A DNA stretch of 64,000 nt from Serinicoccus profundi (GTDB taxonomy: Bacteria > Actinomycetota > Actinomycetes > Actinomycetales > Dermatophilaceae). Below, in pieces: positions 10,812 to 19,563 of the stretch. Both the position numbers and the translations under genes were made by a program. How positions within the stretch are numbered: position 1 is the first letter of the stretch; the number at the start of each line of letters is the position of its first letter. The notes under the pieces are model-generated. The model did not search any database, had not been told where the DNA came from, and saw nothing but the letters and a program-made list of their open reading frames with translations. The DNA lies in NCBI RefSeq assembly GCF_008001015.1, contig NZ_CP042862.1:744001-808000 (forward strand), in the 5' to 3' direction.

Positions 10812-12338
10812 TCAGGTGACCAGGGTCGCCGCCACCCGCCGCGCGTCGCCCGCCGCCTCCAGGCCGCCGTCCGGCCCGCGCAGCGCCGCGCCGACGCCGC
10901 CGAAGTACATCGAGGACGGCGGGTGCTCGAAGCGCGTCAGGCCCGCGGCGTCCAGGCTCGCCGCGATCCCGGCATCCTCCTCGTGGTCGATCCGGGTCGA
11001 CCCGTCCTCGAGCCGGCGCGGGTGCATCCGCGGCTGGTCGACGGCGGTCTGCAGGTCCTCGCCGTGGCGGGCGAGGTGGGTGAGGACCTGCGCCAGCGCC
11101 GTGGTGATGCGGTCCGCCCCCGGCGTGCCGATCGCCAGCACCGCGCCGTCCTCGCGTCGCGCCGTCGTCGGCGCCATGTTGGAGGCGAGCCGGGTGCCGG
11201 GGGCCAGCGCGTGCAGGCCGTGCCGGTTGAGCTCCAGCTCGCCGAGGGAGTTGTTGGCGACGAGCCCGGTGCCTGCGATCGTCATCCCCGAGCCGTAGCC
11301 CGCCGACGCGGTGAGCGCGCACGCCATACCGTCCTCGTCGACCACCGACACGTGCGCGGTCGAGGGGGAGGTCGGCAGCCCGGTCGCCCCGATGTGGTGC
11401 AACGTCTGCAGCAGCTCGGCGCCTGCGGCCTCGAGGTCGTGGGCGGTGTCGATGCGGTCCAGGCGGATGTCGAGCACCTCCTTCATCACCAGCGCGGCCT
11501 GGGCCGGGTCGACCTGCCCGGTCGTGGCGCCCAGCAGCCGCAGCAGTGCGGTGAGGACCGGCCCGCCGATCGAGGGCGGGGGGTTGCAGGCGAGGTCCCA
11601 GGCCCCCAGCCGGCTGCGCAGCCCGGCGCGTACGACCGGCTGGTAGGCCTCGAGGTCGACCAGGGACAGCAGGCCGCCCCGGTCGCGCATGTCGGCGTCG
11701 ATCGCCCGCGCGACGTCACCGTGGTAGGCCGTGCCGGCGCCCTCGCGCCCGATGTGCTCCAGGGTGTCGGCGAGCACCGGGTCGACGACGTGGTGGCCGA
11801 CCTCGGGTGGGGCGCCGTCGCGGGTCAGCAGCGCCTGGGTGGCGGGGTCCCAGGCGAGGATCGTGTCGGTGACGAGCACGAGGTATGACTGCGCGGTCCG
11901 GCTGAGGGGGTAGCCCGCCCGGGCGACGTCGGCGGCCGGCTGGAGCAGCTCGGCCCAGGGCGCGCGACCGTAGCGCTGGTGCGCCCACCCCATCGCGGCC
12001 AGCATGCCGGGGGTCGCGACCGAGCCCGGCCCGACATACGTCACCATGCCGCCGCCGTAGTCCGAGGCGGCCTCGATGAGCCCGCCGCCCCGCCGGTCGG
12101 CGCTCATGCCGCGGCCGGGCATCTCGACGTTGCCGTCGATGACGATCGGGTCCTCACCCGGCACCCAGACGTTGATGAAGCACCCGCCGAGCGTGGAGAT
12201 GACCCCCGGCTCGGTCACCGTCGCCGTGAGCATCGCCGCGACGGCCGCGTCGAGGGCGGTGCCGCCCGCGTCGAGGGCGTGGGCAGCGGCCTGCGTGGCG
12301 TAGGTGTTGGGCGCGGCGATGGCAGCAGAGCGGGTCAC
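10812..12338 (-). CDS. Gamma-glutamyltransferase family protein
   Basis: A 508-residue member of the Ntn-hydrolase GGT family, whose precursors cleave themselves at a Thr that becomes the catalytic nucleophile. The likely site is the Thr in SPSTAHVSVVDEDG. The start of the large subunit has the family pattern HALDAGGTALDAAVAA and TVTEPGVISTLGGCFI. No signal peptide is evident, so a cytoplasmic role such as glutathione-like or gamma-glutamyl turnover is possible. Start GTG 12338 has CAGAAT 7 nt upstream (12351-12346), a leaderless arrangement. Substrate is unknown. Confidence 0.85.
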   Translation of the reverse strand: MTRSAAIAAPNTYATQAAAHALDAGGTALDAAVAAMLTATVTEPGVISTLGGCFINVWVPGEDPIVIDGNVEMPGRGMSADRRGGGLIEAASDYGGGMVTYVGPGSVATPGMLAAMGWAHQRYGRAPWAELLQPAADVARAGYPLSRTAQSYLVLVTDTILAWDPATQALLTRDGAPPEVGHHVVDPVLADTLEHIGREGAGTAYHGDVARAIDADMRDRGGLLSLVDLEAYQPVVRAGLRSRLGAWDLACNPPPSIGGPVLTALLRLLGATTGQVDPAQAALVMKEVLDIRLDRIDTAHDLEAAGAELLQTLHHIGATGLPTSPSTAHVSVVDEDGMACALTASAGYGSGMTIAGTGLVANNSLGELELNRHGLHALAPGTRLASNMAPTTARREDGAVLAIGTPGADRITTALAQVLTHLARHGEDLQTAVDQPRMHPRRLEDGSTRIDHEEDAGIAASLDAAGLTRFEHPPSSMYFGGVGAALRGPDGGLEAAGDARRVAATLVT

Positions 12339-12406
12339 GGGGTCGATTCTGCCGCAGCGGCCCGGCCGCGGGCCCGACCCGCGCCGCCCTCTGGCATCGT
12401 GTCCTG

Positions 12407-14062
12407 GTGATGAATGCCGACCCGCGGGCCCGCGCGGCCGTGACCTCCCGGCCCACCGTGGTGGCGCTGGCGCTCGCGGTGGGGTTGGCCGCGCTTGGCT
12501 GGGCCCTCGTGCTGCGGCACGGATTCCCGCACGGCGACGACCTGCTGCACGCCATGGCGGGTGAGGAGCCGGGTGATGCCCGCACGCTGCGCGGGTGGCT
12601 GGAGACGTGGCGCTTCGACTACGCCTACCGCAACGGGCGGGCCGCGGATGCGGTCGCCCGGCTCATCCTCCTCGGCGGCCGACCGGGCGCCCTCGTGGTC
12701 GGCGTCCTCGTCATGGTCCTCGCCGGGATCGCGACCTGGCCCTGGCTGCGGATGGCCGGACCCGGGCGGGGGCGGCGCGCGCTGTGGGGTGCACTCGGGC
12801 TCGGCGTGCCCTTCCTCGCGGTGCAGGCGCACTCGTGGCTCACGGGGGAGGGCCTGCTGTGGGTCTCCGGCCTGGCCAACTACCCGCTGGCCACCCTCGC
12901 CTTCCTCGTCGCCGGTGCGGCGGTGAGCGGTGCGTTGCCGCCGCGCCTGACCTGGGCGGTCCTGCCGGTCGTGCTGTATGCCCACATCGGCCACGAGATG
13001 TCCGCGGTGGCGACCCTCGTGGTCACCGCGCTGGCGCTCGGGCTGCGCCGACCCGGCGACGGTCGCCCCCGTGCCGCGCAGTGGGCGGCGATCCTCACCT
13101 CGGTCGTGGGCTTCGCGGTGCTCGCCACCGCACCCGGCCTGTGGCGGCGCACCGCGGAGGAGGACCTCGCGCTCCCGCTGCTCCAGGCGCTCTCCCGCAC
13201 CACCCTGCTCTTCGCCTCGCTCAGCCTCGGGTGGTGGTTGGCGCTCGGCGGGCTGGCGCTGCTCGGTGCCCGGCTGGCCGGTCGCGCGCCGCGGTGGGGG
13301 ACCGCGTCGCTCGGTGCGGCGGCCTGGCTGCTCCTGCTCCTCGCCCGCCGTCGGTGGCCGCGGATCGCCGACCTGTGCGCGGAGGCCGACACCGCCGTCC
13401 CGGCGACCCTGCTCGCGCTCGCGGTCATCGCGGCCGCCGCGGTGCTCGTGGTGAGCGTCCTCGTCCTCGTCGTCCACGCCTGGGGCGCGCTCGCGGCATA
13501 CCCCGTGCTGGCGCTGAGCCTCGCCGACGTCCTGTCGGCCGGGGTGCCGATCGTCGCCTCGGTCTGTGGGCAGCGCGCGTTCTTCCTCCCGGTGACGGCG
13601 CTCGTCCTCGCCGTGGCGTGCGCCCTGAGGCTGGTGCTCGACGCGCTCGGACGCACCGGTGACCGCGGGCAGCGGCTCGCCCGCACCCTCACCGTCCTCG
13701 CGGTGGTGGCGACCCTCGTCTCCGCTGCCGCCTACGTCACCCTCACCTCGGAGCGGGCCGCCCGCAACGCCGCCGCCTACGACACCTTCGTCACCTCGGT
13801 CGAGGAGGCCCGAGCCACGGGGGAGGGGGTGGTGGTCGCGCCCGACCTGCCCGAGGAGGGGTATGCCTACCGCCGCGCCTACTTCCTGGGCCGCTACGGC
13901 TGCGACCTCAGATACTTCTACGACCTGCCCGACGGGGTGGTCCTCACCGACGTCGAGCGTCGGGAGTCCGAGACCACCGACCGGACCACCGGGTGCGAGA
14001 CCACCTGGCAGCGGACCCTCACGCGGGCGGAGGAGGAGGGGCGGGCTCCCGGCCGGCGGTGA
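12407..14062 (+). CDS. Polytopic membrane protein of unknown function
   Basis: A 551-residue protein with about 11-12 membrane segments, a periplasmic-type loop after the first helix (HGFPHGDDLLHAMAG) and a soluble C-terminal tail of about 90 residues (from SERAARNAAAYD). This architecture resembles DUF6056-like or glycosyltransferase-C-like membrane proteins, and the neighbouring gtrA and polyprenyl glycosyltransferase genes support a cell-surface glycan role; this is inference. GTG 12407 has CATCGT 6 nt upstream, so the mRNA may be leaderless. Its last 44 nt overlap the 3' end of the convergent gtrA gene. Confidence 0.7.
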   Translation: MMNADPRARAAVTSRPTVVALALAVGLAALGWALVLRHGFPHGDDLLHAMAGEEPGDARTLRGWLETWRFDYAYRNGRAADAVARLILLGGRPGALVVGVLVMVLAGIATWPWLRMAGPGRGRRALWGALGLGVPFLAVQAHSWLTGEGLLWVSGLANYPLATLAFLVAGAAVSGALPPRLTWAVLPVVLYAHIGHEMSAVATLVVTALALGLRRPGDGRPRAAQWAAILTSVVGFAVLATAPGLWRRTAEEDLALPLLQALSRTTLLFASLSLGWWLALGGLALLGARLAGRAPRWGTASLGAAAWLLLLLARRRWPRIADLCAEADTAVPATLLALAVIAAAAVLVVSVLVLVVHAWGALAAYPVLALSLADVLSAGVPIVASVCGQRAFFLPVTALVLAVACALRLVLDALGRTGDRGQRLARTLTVLAVVATLVSAAAYVTLTSERAARNAAAYDTFVTSVEEARATGEGVVVAPDLPEEGYAYRRAYFLGRYGCDLRYFYDLPDGVVLTDVERRESETTDRTTGCETTWQRTLTRAEEEGRAPGRR

Positions 14063-14408
14063 GCACGTAGCGGGTGAGCAGGAAGGTCACCGGCACGGCG
14101 GCGATGCCCATGATGAGCGTGGCGTAGCGCTCGTCCACCCCGACCCACTCCACGAGCAGCACCGACCCGATCGTGGTGAAGGTGAGGTTGACCAGGGTGG
14201 TCAGCGGGTAGGCGAGGAAGCGCCGCCAGGTGGGGCGCACGCCGAAGGTGAACAGGCTGTTGGCGAAGAAGGAGAAGACCACCGCACCCGACCAGGCGAG
14301 CAGGTGGGCCGGGACGTACGGCATACCGAGCAGCAGCAGGCGGTAGAAGAGGTAGTAGACGGCCGTGTTGGCGACGCCGACGACGACGAAGCGCAGCAGT
14401 GCGCTCAT
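14019..14408 (-). CDS. GtrA-family membrane protein
   Basis: A 129-residue protein with four membrane helices (LLRFVVVGVANTAVYYLFYR, AHLLAWSGAVVFSFFANSLFTF, LAYPLTTLVNLTFTT, YATLIMGIAAVPVTFLLTRY), the GtrA layout. GtrA proteins are thought to flip or help transfer polyprenyl-linked sugars made by a partner glycosyltransferase. That partner is the preceding gene, whose stop overlaps this ATG by 4 nt (ATGA). The 3' end overlaps the convergent membrane-protein gene by 44 nt. Confidence 0.88.
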   Translation of the reverse strand: MSALLRFVVVGVANTAVYYLFYRLLLLGMPYVPAHLLAWSGAVVFSFFANSLFTFGVRPTWRRFLAYPLTTLVNLTFTTIGSVLLVEWVGVDERYATLIMGIAAVPVTFLLTRYVLTAGREPAPPPPPA

Positions 14409-15397
14409 CGGGCGCCGGTGGCGGTGTCGTCGTCGAGGCGCCCCGGGGCCCCGCTCCCGCGCTCGGCCCGGATCACCTCGTGGACGAGGTAGCTCGGCCG
14501 GGCCTTGACCTCCTGGTAGATCCGCCCGACGTACTCGCCCATGACGCCGACGGCGAGCAGCTGCACCCCCGACAGCCCGGTGATGACGGCGATCGTCGTG
14601 ATGTAGCCGGGCTGGGTGACGCCGTGCAGGAGGTAGCCCACGAGGAGCCAGACGAGGTAGGCGAGCGCCGCGACCGCGGCCCAGCCGCCCAGGTGCATGA
14701 GCAGGCGCAGCGGGCGGGTGTTGAAGGCCAGCGCCCCGTCGATGCCGTAGTTGAGCAGCGAGCGCAGGGTCCAGCCCGAGCGTCCGCTGCCCCGCTGGAT
14801 GTTGCGGTAGCTCACCGTGCCGGTCGGGAAGCCGACCCAGGAGAAGAGACCCTTGGAGAAGCGGTTGCGCTCGGGCAGGGCGAGCAGCGCGTCGAGCACC
14901 TGCCGGCTCATGATCCGGAAGTCGCCGACGCCGTCCTGGATGCGGACCGTCTCGATGAGCCCGTTGACGAGGCGGTAGTAGAGCCGGGAGAGCTGGGCGC
15001 GCACGAACGGGTCGTCGGCGCGGTCGCGCCGGGCGACGACCTGCTCGACGTCGGTGGTGCGCAGCAGGGTGTACATCGAGGCGAGCAGCTCGGGCGGGTG
15101 CTGCAGGTCGCCGTCGATGAGCGCGACCGCCGCGCCCCGCGCCTGCCGCAGCCCGGCGAGCATCGCCGCCTCCTTGCCGAAGTTGCGCGAGAGGCGGAGC
15201 ACCACGACGCGCGGGTCGGTGGCGGCCAGCTCGCGGGCCACCTGCAGGGTGTCGTCGGTGGAGCCGTCGTCGACGAGGACCACCTCGAGGTCGTCGCCGA
15301 TCCCGAGGTCGGCCGCGACCTCGCCCAGCCGCGCGTGCAGCTCGACGAGGGTGCCCTGCTCGTTGAAGCACGGGACCACGACGGACAGGGCTGGCAT
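14405..15397 (-). CDS. Polyprenyl-phosphate-type glycosyltransferase, family 2 (GtrB/DPM-like)
   Basis: A 330-residue GT2 enzyme. The GT-A domain has LSVVVPCFNEQGTL, VVLVDDGSTDDT, NFGKEAAMLAGL and the DGDLQHPPE metal/sugar site. The C-terminus has two membrane helices (about residues 235-257 and 268-291), as in bactoprenol glucosyl- and dolichol-phosphate mannosyltransferases. It probably loads a sugar onto undecaprenyl phosphate for the GtrA partner. ATG 15397 is preferred over GTG 15406 because TAGCGT (15410-15405) lies 7 nt upstream, the local leaderless pattern. Confidence 0.88.
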   Translation of the reverse strand: MPALSVVVPCFNEQGTLVELHARLGEVAADLGIGDDLEVVLVDDGSTDDTLQVARELAATDPRVVVLRLSRNFGKEAAMLAGLRQARGAAVALIDGDLQHPPELLASMYTLLRTTDVEQVVARRDRADDPFVRAQLSRLYYRLVNGLIETVRIQDGVGDFRIMSRQVLDALLALPERNRFSKGLFSWVGFPTGTVSYRNIQRGSGRSGWTLRSLLNYGIDGALAFNTRPLRLLMHLGGWAAVAALAYLVWLLVGYLLHGVTQPGYITTIAVITGLSGVQLLAVGVMGEYVGRIYQEVKARPSYLVHEVIRAERGSGAPGRLDDDTATGAR

Positions 15398-15412
15398 GGC
15401 GCTCACGCTAGC

Positions 15413-16108
15413 TCAGAAGAGCCGTGCCTCCGCGTCGTCGATCCCGCGCAGCGCCTCGTAGTCGAGGGTCACGCAGCGGATGCCGCGGTCGGTCGCGAGC
15501 ACCCGGGCCTGCGGCTTGATGAGCTGGGCGGCGAAGATGCCCTGCACCGGGGCCAGGTGGGGGTCGCGGTTGAGCAGCTCGAGGTAACGGGTGAGCTGCT
15601 CGACCCCGTCGATGTCGCCGCGCCGCTTGATCTCCACGGCGACCGTGGCGCCGTCGGCGTCGCGGCACAGGATGTCGACCGGGCCGATGGCCGTGGGGTA
15701 CTCCCGGCGCAGCAGCGTCCACTGCTCCCCGAGGGTGGTGATGTGCTCGGCGAGCAGCGCCTGGAGCTGGGCCTCGACGCCGTCCTTGACCAGGCCCGGG
15801 TCGATGCCGAGGTCGTGGCTCGTGTCGGAGAGCACCTCGTGGATCTTGACCCGCAGGGTGTCCTCGCGCTTGCCGTGCGAGACCTGCCAGACCTGGGTGA
15901 CGCCCTGCTCGGCCTCCACCTCATCGGGCTCGGTCTGCGCCATCGAGCACGGCGGGGCCATCCAGTTCAGCGGCTTGTAGGACCCGCCGTCGGAGTGGAC
16001 GAGCACCGACCCGTCGGCCTTGACCATGAGCAGCCGGGTGGCGAGGGGCAGGTGGGCTTCGAGGGCTCCGTGGTAGTCCACCGAGCACCGGGCGATCACG
16101 ACACGCAC
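15413..16108 (-). CDS. nucS: Mismatch-specific endonuclease NucS/EndoMS
   Basis: A 231-residue protein with N-terminal [14 protein letters not shown] and a C-terminal nuclease domain with [12 protein letters not shown] and [17 protein letters not shown], the E-x-K type nuclease core. NucS cuts both strands at mismatches and replaces MutS/MutL in actinobacteria and some archaea; it is guided by the replication clamp. GTG 16108 is chosen because the protein then begins like known NucS and TAGGGT (16121-16116) lies 7 nt upstream. nucS often lies close to the ATP synthase genes in this phylum, as here. Confidence 0.95.
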   Translation of the reverse strand: MRVVIARCSVDYHGALEAHLPLATRLLMVKADGSVLVHSDGGSYKPLNWMAPPCSMAQTEPDEVEAEQGVTQVWQVSHGKREDTLRVKIHEVLSDTSHDLGIDPGLVKDGVEAQLQALLAEHITTLGEQWTLLRREYPTAIGPVDILCRDADGATVAVEIKRRGDIDGVEQLTRYLELLNRDPHLAPVQGIFAAQLIKPQARVLATDRGIRCVTLDYEALRGIDDAEARLF

Positions 16109-16185
16109 GGGCCTCACCCTAACCGCCGCCGGATGCGGGGCGCGCGTGCGCGGGTGGGTCAGGGGGTGATGAGAGGATGCGCGGT

Positions 16186-17853
16186 ATGCGTCAGATCACC
16201 ACCGTCGGGGTCATCGGGCTCGGCACCATGGGTGCCGGCATCGTCGAGGTCTTCGCGAGGGGAGGGATCGCCGTCATCGGCGTGGAGACGACCGGGGAGC
16301 TCGCCGACCGCGGCCGGGGCATCCTGCAGGCCTCCACCGACCGGGCGGTGGCCAAGGGCAAGCTCGACGAGGCGGGCCAGCAGGAGATCCTCGGCCGGGT
16401 CACCATCACCACCGACCTCGCCGACCTCGCGCCGGCCGACCTCGTCGTCGAGGCGGTCCCCGAGGTCATGGACCTCAAGCACCAGGTCTTCAGCGCCCTG
16501 GACGACATCGTCGCCCCCGACGCCGTGCTCGCCTCCAACACCTCCAGCCTGTCGATCACCGCGATCGCCGCGGGCACGGCATACCCGCAGCGGGTGGTGG
16601 GTCTGCACTTCTTCAACCCCGCGCCGATCCTCAAGCTCGTCGAGGTCATCACGACGCTGCGCACCGACGACGCCGTGCGCGACGCCGTCGTCGAGCTCTC
16701 CGAACGGATCGGCAAGCGGCCGGTCGTCGTGGGTGACCGCGCCGGCTTCGTGGCCAACTACCTGCTCTTCGGCTACTTCGTCTCCGCGCTGCGGATGCTC
16801 GAGCACGGCCACGTGTCCCGCGCCGACCTCGACACCGCGATGCGGGTGGGCGCCGGGCTGCCGATGGGCCCGTGCACCCTCATGGACCTCGTCGGGCTCG
16901 ATGTCTGCCACCACATCGGCGACGTCATCTACGCCCACAGCCGCAGCCCGATGCATGCCCCGAGCCCGCTCCTGGAGCGCATGGTGACCGCGGGGCTCCT
17001 GGGCCGCAAGAGCGGTGAGGGGTTCTACACCTACGCCAAGCCCGGCAGCGGCCAGGTCGTCGAGGAGCAGGGGTCCTCCGCGGAGGCGCCCGCCGTCACC
17101 GGCGTGGGCGTGGTCGGCGCCGGGGAGATCGCCGACGAGCTCATCTCCCGCCTGCGCGACGGTGGGTATGCCGTCACCCACGTCCCCGACGCCGCGGACC
17201 GTGAGGAGCTCGCGGGGCTGGCGGGGGTCGACGTGGTCGTCGAGGCCGGCACCGCCACCCCGGAGAGCGAGCTGGCCGAGGGGGAGGACGCGCTGTCGGC
17301 GCCCCCGGCCTCCGAGGACGAGCTGTGGGAGGTGCTCGCCGACACCGTCGGGCCGCAGACCGTGCTCACGACGGTCAACGAGGAGGTCGCCGTGGCGATC
17401 GGCGCGCTGTCCGGCCGGCCGGGCCGCGCGGCGGTGCTGCGCCTGCACGCGCCCACCGGCAACGGCCAGGTGGTGGAGATCGGCCGATCGAGCGCGACCG
17501 AGGAGGAGACGGTGCAGATCCTGCGCGGGCTGGTCCGCGCGATCGGGGCCGAGCCGGTCGTCTGCCGCGACCGCCCCGGCCTCGTCGTCGACGCCCTGCT
17601 CATGCCGCACCTCATGGATGCCGTGCGGATGCTCGACGAGGGTTACGCGAGCGTGTCCGACATCGACACCGCCCTGCAGCACGGCCTGGGCTACCCGGTG
17701 GGGCCGTTCGCCATGATCGACCAGATCGGCGCCGAGGAGGTCCTCACCGTGTGCGAGGAGCTCACCGAGGCCGGTGGCCTGCCCCGTGAGTCCGTCGAGC
17801 CCTCGCCGCTGCTCATCGAGCACGTGCTGCTCGACCGGCCCTTCACCGGCTGA
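16186..17853 (+). CDS. 3-hydroxyacyl-CoA dehydrogenase, tandem two-copy form
   Basis: A 555-residue protein built of two dehydrogenase copies. The first (about 1-285) has [12 protein letters not shown] for [12 protein letters not shown], the catalytic-His region GLHFFNPAP and [15 protein letters not shown]. The second (about 304-555) repeats the fold but is worn: [23 protein letters not shown] in place of SNTSS, and [10 protein letters not shown] with His kept. It oxidises 3-hydroxybutyryl- or 3-hydroxyacyl-CoA in beta-oxidation. ATG 16186 has GAGAGG 9 nt upstream; ATG 16177 would touch that site. Confidence 0.88.
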   Translation: MRQITTVGVIGLGTMGAGIVEVFARGGIAVIGVETTGELADRGRGILQASTDRAVAKGKLDEAGQQEILGRVTITTDLADLAPADLVVEAVPEVMDLKHQVFSALDDIVAPDAVLASNTSSLSITAIAAGTAYPQRVVGLHFFNPAPILKLVEVITTLRTDDAVRDAVVELSERIGKRPVVVGDRAGFVANYLLFGYFVSALRMLEHGHVSRADLDTAMRVGAGLPMGPCTLMDLVGLDVCHHIGDVIYAHSRSPMHAPSPLLERMVTAGLLGRKSGEGFYTYAKPGSGQVVEEQGSSAEAPAVTGVGVVGAGEIADELISRLRDGGYAVTHVPDAADREELAGLAGVDVVVEAGTATPESELAEGEDALSAPPASEDELWEVLADTVGPQTVLTTVNEEVAVAIGALSGRPGRAAVLRLHAPTGNGQVVEIGRSSATEEETVQILRGLVRAIGAEPVVCRDRPGLVVDALLMPHLMDAVRMLDEGYASVSDIDTALQHGLGYPVGPFAMIDQIGAEEVLTVCEELTEAGGLPRESVEPSPLLIEHVLLDRPFTG

Positions 17854-17858
17854 GGGCG

Positions 17859-18188
17859 GTGCCCAGGTCCAACCGGCAGCGTCGGGGCGGCCGGCCACGG
17901 GCGTCCTCGCGAGGGTCCTCGGGGTCCGCGGGTGTCGGGGATCCGCTGCGACGGGGCGTCGGCGAGGTCCGCTACGCCGGGCAGGTCTGGGCGGTCCGGC
18001 AGGTGCGGCCCAACGACAGCGGACGTTCCTACCGCTGCCCCGGGTGCCAGCAGGAGGTCGGTGCGGACGTGGCCCACACCGTCGCCTGGCCGACCGAGGG
18101 CATGCAGCAGGCCGAGAACCGCCGCCACTGGCATACCGTCTGCTGGTCCGCGCGGGAGCGCCGCCGCCCCGGCGGCTCCTTCGCCTGA
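17859..18188 (+). CDS. Small zinc-ribbon-like actinobacterial protein
   Basis: A 109-residue protein with a basic N-terminus (PRSNRQRRGGRPR) and a conserved centre RYAGQVWAVRQVRPNDSGRSY followed by CPGC, then HTVAW, HWHTVCW and a basic tail. The Cys pair plus His and Cys could bind zinc. Similar short proteins are widespread in actinobacteria and are often labelled ATP/GTP-binding without evidence. It starts 5 nt after the dehydrogenase stop, so it is co-transcribed. The function is not known. Confidence 0.6.
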   Translation: MPRSNRQRRGGRPRASSRGSSGSAGVGDPLRRGVGEVRYAGQVWAVRQVRPNDSGRSYRCPGCQQEVGADVAHTVAWPTEGMQQAENRRHWHTVCWSARERRRPGGSFA

Positions 18189-18202
18189 CCCCACATCTCC
18201 CC

Positions 18203-18352
18203 ACCGAGCGTCGCAGATGGTTGCTCCTGCCTCCACCGAGCGTCGCAGATGGTTGCTCCTGCCTTTGACCGAGCGTCGTAGATGGTTGCTCCTGCCTCGA
18301 CCGAGCGTCGCAGATGGTTGCTCCTGCCTCGACCGAGCGTCGGAAATGGTTG
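18203..18352 (+). repeat. Dispersed 32-bp-period repeat, cluster B (5 tandem forward copies)
   Basis: Copies start at 18203, 18235, 18268, 18300 and 18332, giving steps of 32, 33, 32 and 32 bp. Each has the ACCGAGCGTCGCAGATGGTT core, with changes such as TAGATGG in the third and GGAAATGG in the fifth, plus a shared CTCCTGCCTC filler. All point the same way. The array fills the gap between the zinc-ribbon gene and the acetyltransferase gene and ends 23 nt before the latter's -10 element. Confidence 0.92.
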
Positions 18353-18386
18353 GCCCACCTCCCTCGGGCGTCGCTAGCCTGACCAC

Positions 18387-19280
18387 ATGACCATCGTCAC
18401 GGCCGACGCGGACCAGCAGGACGCCGCCCTGGCGCTCATCGTCGCCGCGCAGCGCTCGCCGGAGTCGGCGTGCGCCTACCTCGGCACCGAGGCCGACGGG
18501 GTGCGGGCAGAGCTCGACGACCTCGACACGCCCTGGCAGGAGACCCTGCGAGTCGCAGTCGACCCCTCCGGCCGAGTCGTCGGCGCCGTGCTGCACGACG
18601 TCGACCCCGAGGAGACGATGCGCAGCTGGATCCACGGCCCGTGGACTCTCGACGAGCAGATCTGGTCGGAGTATGCCGTGGCGCTCGTCCGCGCGGCCCT
18701 CGAGCAACTGCCGCCGGAGGTGGAGCAGCATGAGCTCAGCGCGGCCCCGGCGCATACCGGTATGGCGCAGCTGGCCTCCGACCTGGGCTGGCACGCCACC
18801 GGCCTGAGCATCGCCTACCAGGCCACCACCGCGACGGCACAGCGCTGGCCGGCCGATGCGCCGGACGCCCGCGTCGCGACGTCCGCCGACCTACCGGCGA
18901 TCACCGGGCTGCACGACGGCGCCTTCCCCGGCACCTACGCCACCGCCCGTCAGCTGCTCGCCGACGAGGCGCGCGCCACCCTGGTGCTGGAGCACGACGG
19001 GGAGGTGGCCGGATACGCCTCCGGCGAGATCCAGGCCGATGGTGCCGGCTATCTGGACTTCCTGGCGATCGCGCCTGGCCACCGGGGTCAGGGGCTCGCG
19101 CCGGGGCTGCTGGCCGCGATCTCACGTGCGCTGCTCGCCCGCTCCTCGCAGGGCACCGTCAACCTCGTCGTCGACGAGGTCAATGCGCCCGCGGTGGCCC
19201 TCTACGAGGGGTTCGGCTACGTCCGTGACGCCGAGCTGCTCGGCTACCGCTCGTGGCCCCAGCCGCCGGGTACGGCCTAG
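18387..19280 (+). CDS. GNAT-family N-acetyltransferase with two GNAT halves
   Basis: A 297-residue protein. The C-terminal half is a clear GNAT domain: ATSADLPAITGLHDGAFPGTY, LDFLAIAPGHRGQGLAPGLL with the acetyl-CoA binding R/Q-x-x-G-x-G/A signature, and VNAPAVALYEGFGYV. The N-terminal half (1-150) has a weaker GNAT-like layout without the binding loop. The acceptor substrate is unknown. TAGCCT (18375-18380) stands 6 nt before the ATG, so the mRNA is probably leaderless. The gene is bracketed by oppositely oriented repeat clusters. Confidence 0.85.
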   Translation: MTIVTADADQQDAALALIVAAQRSPESACAYLGTEADGVRAELDDLDTPWQETLRVAVDPSGRVVGAVLHDVDPEETMRSWIHGPWTLDEQIWSEYAVALVRAALEQLPPEVEQHELSAAPAHTGMAQLASDLGWHATGLSIAYQATTATAQRWPADAPDARVATSADLPAITGLHDGAFPGTYATARQLLADEARATLVLEHDGEVAGYASGEIQADGAGYLDFLAIAPGHRGQGLAPGLLAAISRALLARSSQGTVNLVVDEVNAPAVALYEGFGYVRDAELLGYRSWPQPPGTA

Positions 19281-19385
19281 AGCTGCCCTTCGCCTGACCA
19301 CTCCGGACGCCTTGCACCGTCCGCAGGGCTGCTCGCCGACCGGACCCTCCCTCACCGGATGGCCGCGAACGGTCGGCTGAAGCAA

Positions 19386-19563
19386 GCATCTGCGGCGCTC
19401 GGTGGGGGTGAGAGCGACCATCTGCGGCGCTCGGTGGGGGTGAGAGCGACCATCTGCGGCGCTCGGTGGGTCGCTGAGCGACCATGTGCGGCGCTCGGTG
19501 GGTGTGGGGGCGACCATCTGCGGCGCTCGGTGGGGGTGAGAGCGACCATCTGCGGCGCTCGGT
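19386..19563 (-). repeat. Dispersed 32-bp-period repeat, cluster C (6 tandem reverse copies)
   Basis: Copies of the reverse-complement core (CCATCTGCGGCGCTCGGT) end at 19403, 19435, 19467, 19499, 19531 and 19563, an exact 32-bp step each time. The first copy is shortened at its left end, and the fourth has ATGTG in place of ATCTG. The last copy runs into the stop codon of the AI-2E-family gene. The array lies between convergent genes and points opposite to cluster B. The remaining gap 19281-19385 shows nothing else recognised. Confidence 0.92.

Noticed and set aside
18203-18352. The 32-bp-period arrays as a CRISPR array
   Set aside because: There are no unique spacers: the whole 32-bp unit repeats, the clusters change orientation, and no cas gene is present.
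19352-19549. Proteins with repeated Arg/Trp-rich units read through the repeat clusters (also near 7700 and 18250)
   Set aside because: The repeated peptide exists only because the DNA repeat is translated; it appears in several frames and strands, with no ribosome site, and the repeat is strictly intergenic.
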